From NCBI GenBank assembly GCA_947643295.1, contig CANRVM010000024.1, positions 1 to 12,381 of the forward strand: a DNA stretch of 12,381 bases, in the 5' to 3' direction. This DNA is from an uncultured Mycoplasmatota bacterium (lineage in GTDB: Bacteria; Bacillota_I; Bacilli_A; RF39; UBA660). The notes beneath the pieces were generated by a model. The model saw nothing but the letters and a program-made list of their open reading frames with translations. It searched no databases and was not told the DNA's origin. Position numbers and translations under genes: made by a program. This document shows, one piece after another, positions 7,422 through 12,381 of this stretch (positions are counted from its first letter, which is position 1; each line of letters begins with the position of its first letter).

Positions 7422-8244
7422 ATATAATTCTTCTAATATCTAAAATTGGACGATAAGTTACTGAAGACTCTTTGATTCCATCTCTTTTATTAGAAGCATG
7501 AACAATTTTTCCATTTCCTTCATAAATAGCAATATGACCGTCATAATGAATTAAGTCTCCTGCTTGAGCATCTTTTAAAGCCGTAACTGCTTTTCCTACT
7601 TTTGCTTGTTCATTGGAAGTTCTAGGAAGGTTATAGCCAAACTTTTTATAAACCTGCATCGTAAAACCACTACAATCGGTACCATTAGTTAGACTAGTAC
7701 CTCCCCACACATATTTATTTCCAATAAATCTCTTAGCATATTTGACAATTTGTTTTCCTTTTTTCGTTCCTTTTGTCTTTCCATCATTATCCATCTCACT
7801 AGTATCATTTAAATCGATATCAATGTCAAAATTTATCTTTTCCCTTTTTATTTTTGACATAGCATCATATTCCTCTGTCTCATGCATAATAGTTACGGTA
7901 TCATCTGCTGCTCGATAACACCCTGCTAAATTAAAATCTTCTGGAGAAAGCCCACTATAAGAGATGACTTCTACAGTTAGATTCATAATATAAGGAATAA
8001 AAAATACAATCACTGCTGCAATAATTTTATTTTTAAATCGACTCATTTTTATCTTTTTTTGATCATCTGGATCCATCATCAGTTGTGTTAAGTTAACTGC
8101 TATCATCACCATTAATACAATTGGTACAATAATATGAATAATATTAAGTACTCTTTTCATTATATAAAGATAAGTTGCGATTCCATAATCACTACAACAA
8201 CTATTGACATCACTGGTACATACTAATTCTAAAATATTAAACAT
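7420..8244 (-). CDS. Two-helix membrane module fused to an NlpC/P60 cell-wall hydrolase domain
   Basis: The 274-aa protein has two parts. Residues 1-110 carry two membrane helices (about 31-55 and 72-95) joined by the charged loop DPDDQKKIKMSRFKNK, which should be cytoplasmic. Both ends would then face outward, with Cys16/Cys17 and Cys109 outside. After an acidic linker (about 112-160, rich in Asp, Thr and Lys), an NlpC/P60 domain occupies 163-274. Catalytic Cys191 is in GTDCSGF, His237 in GHIAIYEG and His249 in KIVHAS; YVWGGTS and LPRTSNEQ are typical flanks. Such domains cut peptide stems of peptidoglycan, and the predicted topology places it outside the cell. ATG 8244 has a strong AAGGAG site. 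The N-terminal unit is duplicated in the next gene upstream. The two-helix part resembles TrbC/VirB2-like small membrane proteins in layout only. Domain call is secure, system unknown. Confidence 0.88.
   Translation of the reverse strand: MFNILELVCTSDVNSCCSDYGIATYLYIMKRVLNIIHIIVPIVLMVMIAVNLTQLMMDPDDQKKIKMSRFKNKIIAAVIVFFIPYIMNLTVEVISYSGLSPEDFNLAGCYRAADDTVTIMHETEEYDAMSKIKREKINFDIDIDLNDTSEMDNDGKTKGTKKGKQIVKYAKRFIGNKYVWGGTSLTNGTDCSGFTMQVYKKFGYNLPRTSNEQAKVGKAVTALKDAQAGDLIHYDGHIAIYEGNGKIVHASNKRDGIKESSVTYRPILDIRRII
7985..8079. repeat. 95-bp direct repeat, copy A (inside the NlpC/P60 fusion gene)
   Basis: This stretch matches 8374-8468 over 95 bases with two differences (7996 A versus 8385 G, and one T/C in the poly-T run near 8055). 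It codes for the charged loop and most of the second membrane helix. Synonymous positions are preserved, which points to recent duplication or gene conversion. Confidence 0.9.
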
Positions 8245-8267
8245 CTTAGGAACTCCTTTTCTTTTAT

Positions 8268-8618
8268 TTACTTCACTGTTTCATAAATTTTTTCTGAATC
8301 TTTATAACATTCTGTTAGAACAAAGTCATCTGGTACTAGTCCACTGTAAGAAATAAGATAAATAATAAGATTTATAATATAAGGGATAAAAAATACAATC
8401 ACTGCTGCAATAATTTTATTTTTAAATCGACTCATTTTTATCTTCTTTTGATCATCTGGATCCATCATTAACTGGAGTAAATTAATCGCAACCATAAGCA
8501 TTAACACAATTGGTACAATGATATGAATAATATAGAGTATCTCTTTTATAATATGAAGATATAATGCTATTCCATAATCGCTACAATTACTTTGTAAATC
8601 AACTAATAATTGAAACAT
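8268..8618 (-). CDS. Small two-helix membrane protein, paralogue of the adjacent fusion protein
   Basis: This 116-aa protein is the free-standing version of the N-terminal module of the next gene. It has two membrane helices (about 26-50 and 67-90) around the same loop DPDDQKKIKMSRFKNK. It has the same start region (CSDYGIA) and the same exit (SYSGL.P.DF...CY), then only a short polar tail. Cys12 and Cys104 align with Cys17 and Cys109 of the paralogue, at opposite ends of the helix pair and both predicted outside, so a disulfide is possible. The ATG at 8618 is preceded by AGGGTGG, which overlaps the stop of the gene upstream. There is no premature stop or frameshift linking it to the next gene: each has its own start and ribosome binding site. 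Layout recalls VirB2/TrbC-like small subunits, but no sequence motif proves this. Confidence 0.82.
   Translation of the reverse strand: MFQLLVDLQSNCSDYGIALYLHIIKEILYIIHIIVPIVLMLMVAINLLQLMMDPDDQKKIKMSRFKNKIIAAVIVFFIPYIINLIIYLISYSGLVPDDFVLTECYKDSEKIYETVK
8374..8468. repeat. 95-bp direct repeat, copy B (inside the 116-aa membrane gene)
   Basis: This is the partner of 7985-8079, offset by 389 bases, in the same orientation, with 93 of 95 bases identical. Outside this core the two genes remain similar in protein but diverge clearly in DNA. Confidence 0.9.
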
Positions 8619-8627
8619 ATAACCACC

Positions 8628-9386
8628 CTATTTCTTAATAATAAATCTGTAAGTTGGATTAGAGAAGTATCCTTCTTCTTCAAAACTCGAGTATGTATAG
8701 AAAAATTTATATAAAGTTAAAGATCCATTCTTTACATACAAATTGATATCTTCTAGATAATTATTCGTTATTCCTCTATTTTTTAAATAGCAATCATAAT
8801 TACATTGTTCTTTTGTAAAGTACTTATATTTTATTAACTCATGATAATAAGATTTAAACTTATATTCTAAATAAGAGTTTAGTTTTTTCTCTGTAATATG
8901 ATACTTATCTAATAACTCCCTATTTGTATAGAGATGACCATCATTTAAATTAATATTATAAGTCTTAAAATATCTTTTGGGATTTAATTTATTAGCTTCT
9001 AGATAAGAATAAGAAATTTTTAAAGATAAAATATTTTTACTTTTATTAAATTCATACTCATAGTCATATTCTTTTTGACTAATAACAGATAAATAGTTTT
9101 CTTCTATTTTCTTATTAATAACAGCAAATCTCTTTCCTTCTAAATTAATTTTTGGCATTTTAGAATATACATCATCTTGACTGTGATTCACATCTTGTCT
9201 TGCTGTATAGATATAATCCTTATTTTTATTTACCTTTGATAGATAGAAAAAATGTTGATAAAAATACATCACTAACAAGACCAGTAAAAATATACTAATA
9301 CCAATCATTCCAAATAACTTGATACTTACTTTTCTTTTTCTTTTCTTTGTATTCTCTTTCTCTTCTAATTTAAAACTATAATCCAT
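8628..9386 (-). CDS. Single-pass membrane protein with possible RsiV/DUF3298-like exterior
   Basis: The protein has a basic cytoplasmic N-terminus (KKRKRKVSIK), one membrane helix (about residues 23-46 from this start) and an extracytoplasmic domain of about 200 residues. In that domain, PKINLEGKRFAVINKKIEENY, a beta-rich YEYEFNKSKNILSLKISYSYLE and FKTYNINLNDGHLYTNRELL resemble the order of elements in DUF4163/DUF3298 proteins such as RsiV and PdaC. This likeness is from pattern recognition and is tentative. A Cys-x3-Cys pair (EQCNYDCYL) lies outside. Start choice is uncertain: ATG 9386 (252 aa) has GGGGA nearby, while GTG 9398 (256 aa) has GAGGG upstream. It is the first gene of the three-gene envelope module, whose next ribosome binding site overlaps its stop. 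It could be a sensor, an anti-sigma-like factor without its sigma gene, or a wall-binding protein. Confidence 0.78.
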   Translation of the reverse strand: MDYSFKLEEKENTKKRKRKVSIKLFGMIGISIFLLVLLVMYFYQHFFYLSKVNKNKDYIYTARQDVNHSQDDVYSKMPKINLEGKRFAVINKKIEENYLSVISQKEYDYEYEFNKSKNILSLKISYSYLEANKLNPKRYFKTYNINLNDGHLYTNRELLDKYHITEKKLNSYLEYKFKSYYHELIKYKYFTKEQCNYDCYLKNRGITNNYLEDINLYVKNGSLTLYKFFYTYSSFEEEGYFSNPTYRFIIKK

Positions 9387-9418
9387 ACAATTCCCCACTT
9401 ATCCCTCATGTTTCTTAT

Positions 9419-9447
9419 AGTATATCAAAAAAAAACTCTTTATTAAA
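9419..9447 (-). promoter_or_regulatory. Weak candidate promoter for the three-gene envelope module
   Basis: On the minus strand TATACT (9424-9419) is a good -10, preceded at 17 bases by TTTAAT (9447-9442), a poor -35 that lies inside the hairpin after trmR. Its location in the 100-base gap between trmR and the module is suitable, but the -35 makes the call weak. Confidence 0.3.
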
Positions 9448-9454
9448 GTTTTTT
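9427..9454 (-). terminator. Weak AT-rich hairpin after trmR
   Basis: On the minus strand AAAAAACT (9454-9447) pairs with AGTTTTTT (9437-9430) around a nine-base loop, and the T run continues to 9427. An inner CTTT/AAAG pairing is an alternative. The stem is nearly all A-T, so it may end only part of the transcription from the mltG-trmR run. Confidence 0.4.
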
Positions 9455-9488
9455 ATTATAATTTCATTTGATTGTAAAAAATATATCT

Positions 9489-10088
9489 TTATTTCTTTTT
9501 CCTACTAACACTAATTCCATCTCCTGTATCATAAAAGTTTGTTTCATACTTTTCATTATTTATTAAGAATTCTTTATAATCTTTAATTTTTCGAACTAAT
9601 GCCCTTAGATTCTTACTTTTAATCTCTTCTTCTTTCTTTAATACATAGCCATGAAAATTCATATTATCGGTAATGATATAGCCCCTACTCGTTAGATTCT
9701 TCTCAAAACTTTTAAAGAAACGGGTACTTTGACTTTTCGCAGCATCAATAAAGATTAAATCAAATTCTTTATCCAATTTTACTTCTAGAGCATCTTTAAA
9801 AATAAGAGTAATTCTATCTTCTAATTTTAATTTCTTTACATTTTTGACTGCTTCTAAATATCTTTTTTCATCTTTTTCAATTGTTACAATAGAAACATTA
9901 GGACAAGTAATTGCCATCATACTAGCAGAATAACCGATTGCTGTACCAACCTCTAATATTTTATTAATATCATTTTTGATGATAAAATTCGTTAGAAAGG
10001 ATAAGCCATCATCTTGAATAATTGGTACATTTTCAGCCAGTGCATAATCTTTCATCTTTTTTATATAGGAATAATTAGAGCCTACCAT
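9489..10088 (-). CDS. trmR: tRNA 5-hydroxyuridine O-methyltransferase (TrmR/YrrM-like)
   Basis: This SAM-dependent methyltransferase most likely converts 5-hydroxyuridine at tRNA position 34 to 5-methoxyuridine, as shown for B. subtilis TrmR (YrrM). The 199-aa protein has a class I fold: motif I ILEVGTAIGYSA (44-55), the acidic residue of motif II in TIEKDEKR (Glu71), IFIDAAKSQ (112-120), ITDNMNFHG (139-147) and the terminal strand TGDGISVS. The DAAKxx and DNxxxxG motifs are standard for the metal-linked O-methyltransferase family 3. Start choice: AGGTG (10100-10096) is seven bases from the ATG at 10088; the in-frame TTG at 10094 is too close. The start overlaps the mltG stop by seven bases, as in the B. 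subtilis order. Together with trhP1/trhP2 it forms a hydroxylation-then-methylation pair, although three envelope genes separate them here. Confidence 0.9.
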   Translation of the reverse strand: MVGSNYSYIKKMKDYALAENVPIIQDDGLSFLTNFIIKNDINKILEVGTAIGYSASMMAITCPNVSIVTIEKDEKRYLEAVKNVKKLKLEDRITLIFKDALEVKLDKEFDLIFIDAAKSQSTRFFKSFEKNLTSRGYIITDNMNFHGYVLKKEEEIKSKNLRALVRKIKDYKEFLINNEKYETNFYDTGDGISVSRKKK

Positions 10089-11170
10089 ATCCAATCACCT
10101 GACTTCTTTATTTCTTCTACTTTCTTTAGATGTTCCTTTTCAGTTTTTGTGTAATAAATTTTACCATGTTTATCCGCAACAAAGAACAAATAACTACTAT
10201 TAGTAGGATGAAAACTAGCTTCAATAGATTCTTTACTTGGATTACAAATAGGCCCAATTGGAAATTTCCCAGCCATATTTTTTGCCCTTGTATTATAAGA
10301 ATTGGAAGCTGCAAACTGAGCAGCTGTTAAATCGCCTGTCATCTCTTGTTGTAGTCCATAATACGTGGTAACATCACTACCTAAGTTCATTCCTATTTCT
10401 AAACGGTTATTAAAAACACCTGCAATCATTTTTCGATTTGTTTCATTGGTTCCTTCTAGCTCTAACATAGATGCTAAAGTGATATATTCATGATAAGTTC
10501 TCCCAGATTTCTCCACTCTCTCTTTATAAGGCAATAATTCCTTTTCAGTTTGATTAAGCATTACCTTAAAAATCTCTTCAATAGAAACATCTTTGTTTTT
10601 AAATTCATAGGTATTAGGTGTTAAATAGCCTTCTAGAGGAACATAAATATTTGGATTTAATATTTCTTCTCCTAAAAAGAAATACTGACTTACTAAAGAA
10701 GAAAGATAGTTGCCATCACTTACCTTTGCCATCACTTCTTCGTAAGTATGATTAGTAACCTCTGCAATTTTTAATGCATATTTTTTAATTGTTTCTCCTT
10801 CTACGAAAGTAATTTTAATTACATCAGGATTATATTTACTTCCTTCTGTTAATAAATCAATAATTTGATTTAAGTTCATACTTTTTTGAAATTGATAAAC
10901 GCTAGCTTTTAGTGTTCTACTAGTATTAAACTTAGCCATTACTCGAAACAATAAGGCACTTTTAATTAAACCTCTTTTTTTTAAATCATTCGCAATCATA
11001 GCTGTAGAACTACCACTTTTTACTTCCACTTCTACTACTGTGTTTGATTTTCTATCAACAGGAGAAGAAAGATACATTAGTAGAAAACTACTAGAAATTA
11101 ATAATCCTCCCAAAATACATAGTATAACAATAGTTAATTTTACTTTCTTTTTTATTTTTCTTTTCGCCAT
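10082..11170 (-). CDS. mltG: Endolytic murein transglycosylase MltG
   Basis: MltG cleaves newly made glycan strands at the outer face of the membrane and sets strand length or ends synthesis. The 362-aa protein has a basic N-terminus (MAKRKIKKKVK), one membrane helix (about 11-33), a LysM-like region with SGSSTAMIANDLKKRGLI, and the YceG catalytic domain. The putative catalytic Glu237 lies in ITLASMLELEG, equivalent to the conserved ASIVEKE-type motif. Also present are VFNNRLEIGMNLGSDVTTYYG and IGPICNPSKESIEASFHP, both typical of the family. Start choice: GGAGGG lies five to six bases from the ATG at 11170; a longer frame to a TTG at 11197 runs through the hairpin and ribosome site. The gene follows DUF1292 after an 81-base gap with a marked inverted repeat and overlaps trmR. 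The family is secure. Confidence 0.95.
   Translation of the reverse strand: MAKRKIKKKVKLTIVILCILGGLLISSSFLLMYLSSPVDRKSNTVVEVEVKSGSSTAMIANDLKKRGLIKSALLFRVMAKFNTSRTLKASVYQFQKSMNLNQIIDLLTEGSKYNPDVIKITFVEGETIKKYALKIAEVTNHTYEEVMAKVSDGNYLSSLVSQYFFLGEEILNPNIYVPLEGYLTPNTYEFKNKDVSIEEIFKVMLNQTEKELLPYKERVEKSGRTYHEYITLASMLELEGTNETNRKMIAGVFNNRLEIGMNLGSDVTTYYGLQQEMTGDLTAAQFAASNSYNTRAKNMAGKFPIGPICNPSKESIEASFHPTNSSYLFFVADKHGKIYYTKTEKEHLKKVEEIKKSGDWIW
10096..10100 (-). promoter_or_regulatory. Ribosome binding site that fixes the trmR start
   Basis: AGGTG on the minus strand, within the last codons of mltG, is seven bases from the ATG at 10088. It is one base from the alternative TTG at 10094. Confidence 0.7.
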
Positions 11171-11175
11171 ACATC

Positions 11176-11180
11176 CCTCC
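11176..11180 (-). promoter_or_regulatory. Ribosome binding site of mltG, next to a hairpin
   Basis: GGAGG on the minus strand is five bases from the ATG at 11170. Only one base (11181) separates it from the foot of the inverted repeat at 11182-11212. Confidence 0.8.
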
Positions 11181-11181
11181 A

Positions 11182-11212
11182 GAATAAAAAAATGCAATTT
11201 ATTTTTTTATTC
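11182..11212 (-). promoter_or_regulatory. 12-bp perfect inverted repeat in the mltG leader
   Basis: GAATAAAAAAAT pairs perfectly with ATTTTTTTATTC around a seven-base loop, with one more G-U pair possible. It sits in the 81-base gap between DUF1292 and mltG, directly upstream of the ribosome binding site. The T run is inside the stem, not after it, and the stem has only one G-C pair, so it is not a typical terminator. It could affect mRNA stability, mltG translation or protein binding. Confidence 0.6.
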
Positions 11213-11251
11213 TCTTCTTTACTTTTCTATTATTTTCCAAAAAGAAAGAGC

Positions 11252-11542
11252 CTATTGCTCATTAGATTCTTCTTGTTTCTTTTTTACTTCATCCTGTAAC
11301 GTAGAAAGAATTGTTTCAATCACTTTCCACTCTTTTTCTGTTTCAATTGCCTCTAATTTTGAATTTGGATCTTCTGGATTATAAATGGAAGCAAAAACTT
11401 GGATGTTACCTGCCTCATCTTTTGATTGATCTGTATAAACAATATAATTTTTCTTTGTTTCATCACTTTCAAAGGTAAATAACACATCATAAGTTATTTC
11501 ATTATTATTCTCATCAATCATCGTAAATGTATTCTTATTCAT
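11252..11542 (-). CDS. DUF1292 family protein (YrzB-like)
   Basis: This small acidic cytosolic protein of 96 aa has the DUF1292 pattern: an N-terminal beta unit TFTMIDENNNEITYDVLFTFESDE, then KKNYIVYTDQSKDEAGNIQVFASIYNPED, then a helical end EKEWKVIETILSTLQDEVKK. The tail is longer and more polar than in the shortest members. The biochemical role of the family is unknown. It is usually found between ruvX and mltG, exactly as here. The ATG at 11542 overlaps the end of ruvX by eight bases and has AAGGAG somewhat far upstream. A short GAGC/GCTC hairpin followed by a T-rich stretch lies at its stop (about 11260-11240) and may act as a weak attenuator or partial terminator before mltG. Confidence 0.9.
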   Translation of the reverse strand: MNKNTFTMIDENNNEITYDVLFTFESDETKKNYIVYTDQSKDEAGNIQVFASIYNPEDPNSKLEAIETEKEWKVIETILSTLQDEVKKKQEESNEQ

Positions 11543-11951
11543 ATATTCTTTTCTCCTTATCTAAATATTCTTGTAGTATAATGGTTGCTGCCAGTGAATC
11601 AATGACCTGTTTTCTTTTTGTATGGTTACTAATTAAGATACTCTCAGCTTCTTTGGTAGTCAATCGCTCATCTTGAAGTACAACAGGAATACTTATTTTT
11701 TCTTCTAGCATTCTTTTAAAAGCTAGACTAAGCTCTCCTTTATACCCAATCGTATTATTCATATTTTTAGGATAGCCTAATATAATTTTATTTATGTGTT
11801 CTAATTGTACTAATTTTAATACTTCTAAAACGAGTCTTTCATATTCTTCATTATGCCTAATAATAGAATACTTTGTAGCAATCGTTCCTGTTTGATCAGA
11901 AATTGCTACTCCAAGTGTTTTAGAACCCAAATCTAGTCCTAAATACCTCAT
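11535..11951 (-). CDS. ruvX: Putative Holliday junction resolvase RuvX (YqgF/YrrK)
   Basis: This RNase H-like nuclease of the YqgF family is linked to Holliday junction resolution and, in E. coli, to 16S rRNA 5' maturation. The 138-aa length is typical. The acidic active-site residues are in place: Asp7 (GLDLGSKTLGVAISD), Glu95 (LQDERLTTKEA) and Asp118 (VIDSLAATIILQEYL). The ILGYPKNMNNTIGYKGE stretch (57-73) corresponds to the conserved GLP.NM.G..G.R.E element, with Tyr replacing the usual Leu in GLP. ATG 11951 overlaps the ireB stop as ATGA, with AAGGGA upstream. It is essential or near-essential in many bacteria. The call is secure at family level; which of the two roles dominates is not visible. 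Confidence 0.95.
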   Translation of the reverse strand: MRYLGLDLGSKTLGVAISDQTGTIATKYSIIRHNEEYERLVLEVLKLVQLEHINKIILGYPKNMNNTIGYKGELSLAFKRMLEEKISIPVVLQDERLTTKEAESILISNHTKRKQVIDSLAATIILQEYLDKEKRIYE

Positions 11952-12196
11952 TTCATATTCCCTTGAAAACTAGTTAACAAAACTTCCATAATTTTTGACC
12001 TGTCTACTTGTTGAATCTTTTTTCTAGCATCTTTATAACTAGAAATATATCCAGGATCTCCACTAATTAGATAACCAACTAATTGGTTGGTAGGATTATA
12101 CCCTCTCTCTTGCAGTGCTTGATATACCTCATTTATTATTTTCTTTATCTCTAATATATTAATATCGGTAACACTATATAGATGTGTATCACCCAT
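11948..12196 (-). CDS. ireB: IreB family regulatory phosphoprotein (YrzL, UPF0297)
   Basis: In Enterococcus faecalis, IreB is a small substrate of the PASTA Ser/Thr kinase IreK and a negative regulator of cephalosporin resistance. This 82-aa homologue shows the family core: a helix LEIKKIINEVYQALQERGYNP, then QLVGYLISGDPGYISSYKDARK (about 38-59), then a helical end. The N-terminus has Thr4 and Thr10; phosphorylation in the known protein is on N-terminal threonines, so Thr4 is a candidate here. Start choice: the ribosome binding site GAGGTGAGG (12208-12200) contains the in-frame GTG at 12205, so the ATG at 12196 is used. It is the first gene of the run, directly behind a promoter. Its presence implies a PASTA kinase elsewhere in the genome. 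Confidence 0.93.
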   Translation of the reverse strand: MGDTHLYSVTDINILEIKKIINEVYQALQERGYNPTNQLVGYLISGDPGYISSYKDARKKIQQVDRSKIMEVLLTSFQGNMK

Positions 12197-12199
12197 TAT

Positions 12200-12208
12200 C
12201 CTCACCTC
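12200..12208 (-). promoter_or_regulatory. Ribosome binding site that fixes the ireB start
   Basis: GAGGTGAGG on the minus strand places its AGGTG part six bases before the ATG at 12196. The GTG at 12205 is inside it. Confidence 0.7.
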
Positions 12209-12223
12209 ACTAGCTTTAATATT

Positions 12224-12252
12224 ATTCTATCATTAATTACTTTTATTTACAA
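12224..12252 (-). promoter_or_regulatory. Promoter of the ireB-ruvX-DUF1292-mltG-trmR run
   Basis: On the minus strand TTGTAA (12252-12247), a 17-base spacer and TAGAAT (12229-12224) with the extended -10 element TGA just before it. This predicts a start near 12217 and a leader of about 20 bases. It follows immediately after the stop of the upstream membrane gene, for which no clear terminator was seen. Confidence 0.65.
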
Positions 12253-12258
12253 ACTTTT

Positions 12259-12381
12259 TTATTTTACATAAATAAACGCCATATAAATTAAGAAGAAAAT
12301 ATAAATAATAGAAGTAATCCAACCATTGATTTTTTCAAAAGAAGAGCTTTTATATTTTACTCCAACACCAATTGTAATTAA
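12259..12381 (-). CDS. C-terminal end of a membrane protein (partial), possibly a Ca/Na antiporter
   Basis: An open frame enters from the right edge and runs 40 residues to TAA at 12261-12259. It reads as a short cytoplasmic segment (GVKYKSSSFEKINGW) followed by one membrane helix (ITSIIYIFFLIYMAFIYVK) that ends the protein. A basic linker plus a final helix with an Ile-Tyr-rich pattern is reminiscent of the last helix of calcium/sodium antiporters (CaCA family), but 40 residues are too few to decide. It could be another polytopic transporter. The gene start lies outside the window. Confidence 0.6.
   Translation of the reverse strand, partial: LITIGVGVKYKSSSFEKINGWITSIIYIFFLIYMAFIYVK

Noticed and set aside
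7420..8618. One gene broken by a frameshift into two
   Set aside because: Both frames begin with the same type of N-terminal module, each with its own ATG and ribosome binding site. This is duplication, not breakage.
9450..9480. TATAAT on the minus strand after trmR as a promoter for the envelope module
   Set aside because: The matching TTTACA is only 12 bases away, and transcription would run straight into the AT-rich hairpin.
10126..10330. Two short open frames, one per strand, within the mltG coding region
   Set aside because: mltG has clear catalytic-domain motifs across the same bases, so these are out-of-frame shadows.
11040..11384. Plus-strand open frame of 114 codons spanning the mltG-DUF1292 gap
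   Set aside because: It is antisense to the N-terminus of mltG and to DUF1292 and crosses the hairpin. There is no initiation signal, and the residue bias is of the shadow type.
1..12381. Mycoplasma-type code with TGA read as Trp
   Set aside because: TGA ends several genes at expected family lengths, and Trp codons in conserved positions are TGG.
1..12381. CRISPR array, insertion sequence, tRNA or rRNA genes
   Set aside because: There are no regularly spaced repeats, no transposase-like protein, no terminal inverted repeats and no tRNA cloverleaf or rRNA-like stretch. The only long repeat is the paralogue pair at 7985-8468.

Overview
The window looks like chromosomal core DNA from a low-GC Firmicute (Bacilli-like, possibly one of the small-genome gut lineages near the Erysipelotrichales or RF39). 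The evidence is strong AT bias, AGGAGG-type ribosome binding sites, sigma-A-type promoters, and a gene order I recognise from Bacillus subtilis: yrzL(ireB)-yrrK(ruvX)-yrzB-yrrL(mltG)-yrrM(trmR)-yrrN/yrrO(trhP1/trhP2)-...-greA. TGA is used as a stop (for example at 2367-2369 and 11948-11950) and Trp is encoded by TGG, so the code is the standard bacterial one and not the Mycoplasma code. Every convincing gene is on the minus strand, so the region is read from right to left.

Right to left: 12381-12259 is the C-terminal end of a membrane protein that starts outside the window. A good promoter (12224-12252) then starts a compact run: ireB (regulator of a PASTA-type Ser/Thr kinase), ruvX (Holliday junction resolvase family), a DUF1292 gene, mltG (endolytic murein transglycosylase) and trmR (tRNA wobble-uridine methyltransferase). 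Most junctions overlap. The exception is DUF1292-mltG, where a 12-bp inverted repeat sits one base upstream of the mltG ribosome binding site. After trmR comes a weak AT-rich hairpin. Next is a three-gene envelope module not found at this place in B. subtilis: a single-pass protein with a possible RsiV/DUF3298-like exterior, a small two-helix membrane protein, and a second copy of that two-helix unit fused to an NlpC/P60 cell-wall hydrolase domain. The block then returns to tRNA modification with trhP1 and trhP2 (U32-family, 5-hydroxyuridine synthesis), followed by a 129-aa unknown and an HD-type dNTPase.

The left part has shorter units. greA has two candidate promoters and a strong intrinsic terminator. 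Two co-translated genes of unknown function follow. Last is the trigger-factor gene tig, with its own promoter and terminator.

Functionally, the window combines housekeeping (tig, greA, ruvX, dNTPase), wobble tRNA modification (trhP1/trhP2 make ho5U34, trmR methylates it to mo5U34) and cell-wall control (ireB, mltG, NlpC/P60). The least explained parts are the envelope module at 7420-9398, whose two paralogues share a 95-bp stretch with only two differences, and the orphan pair between greA and tig. I found no RNA genes, mobile elements, CRISPR arrays or origins. No stretch without a gene exceeds 300 bases. Several gene starts were moved inside the longest open frame because the longer start lies within the ribosome binding site.
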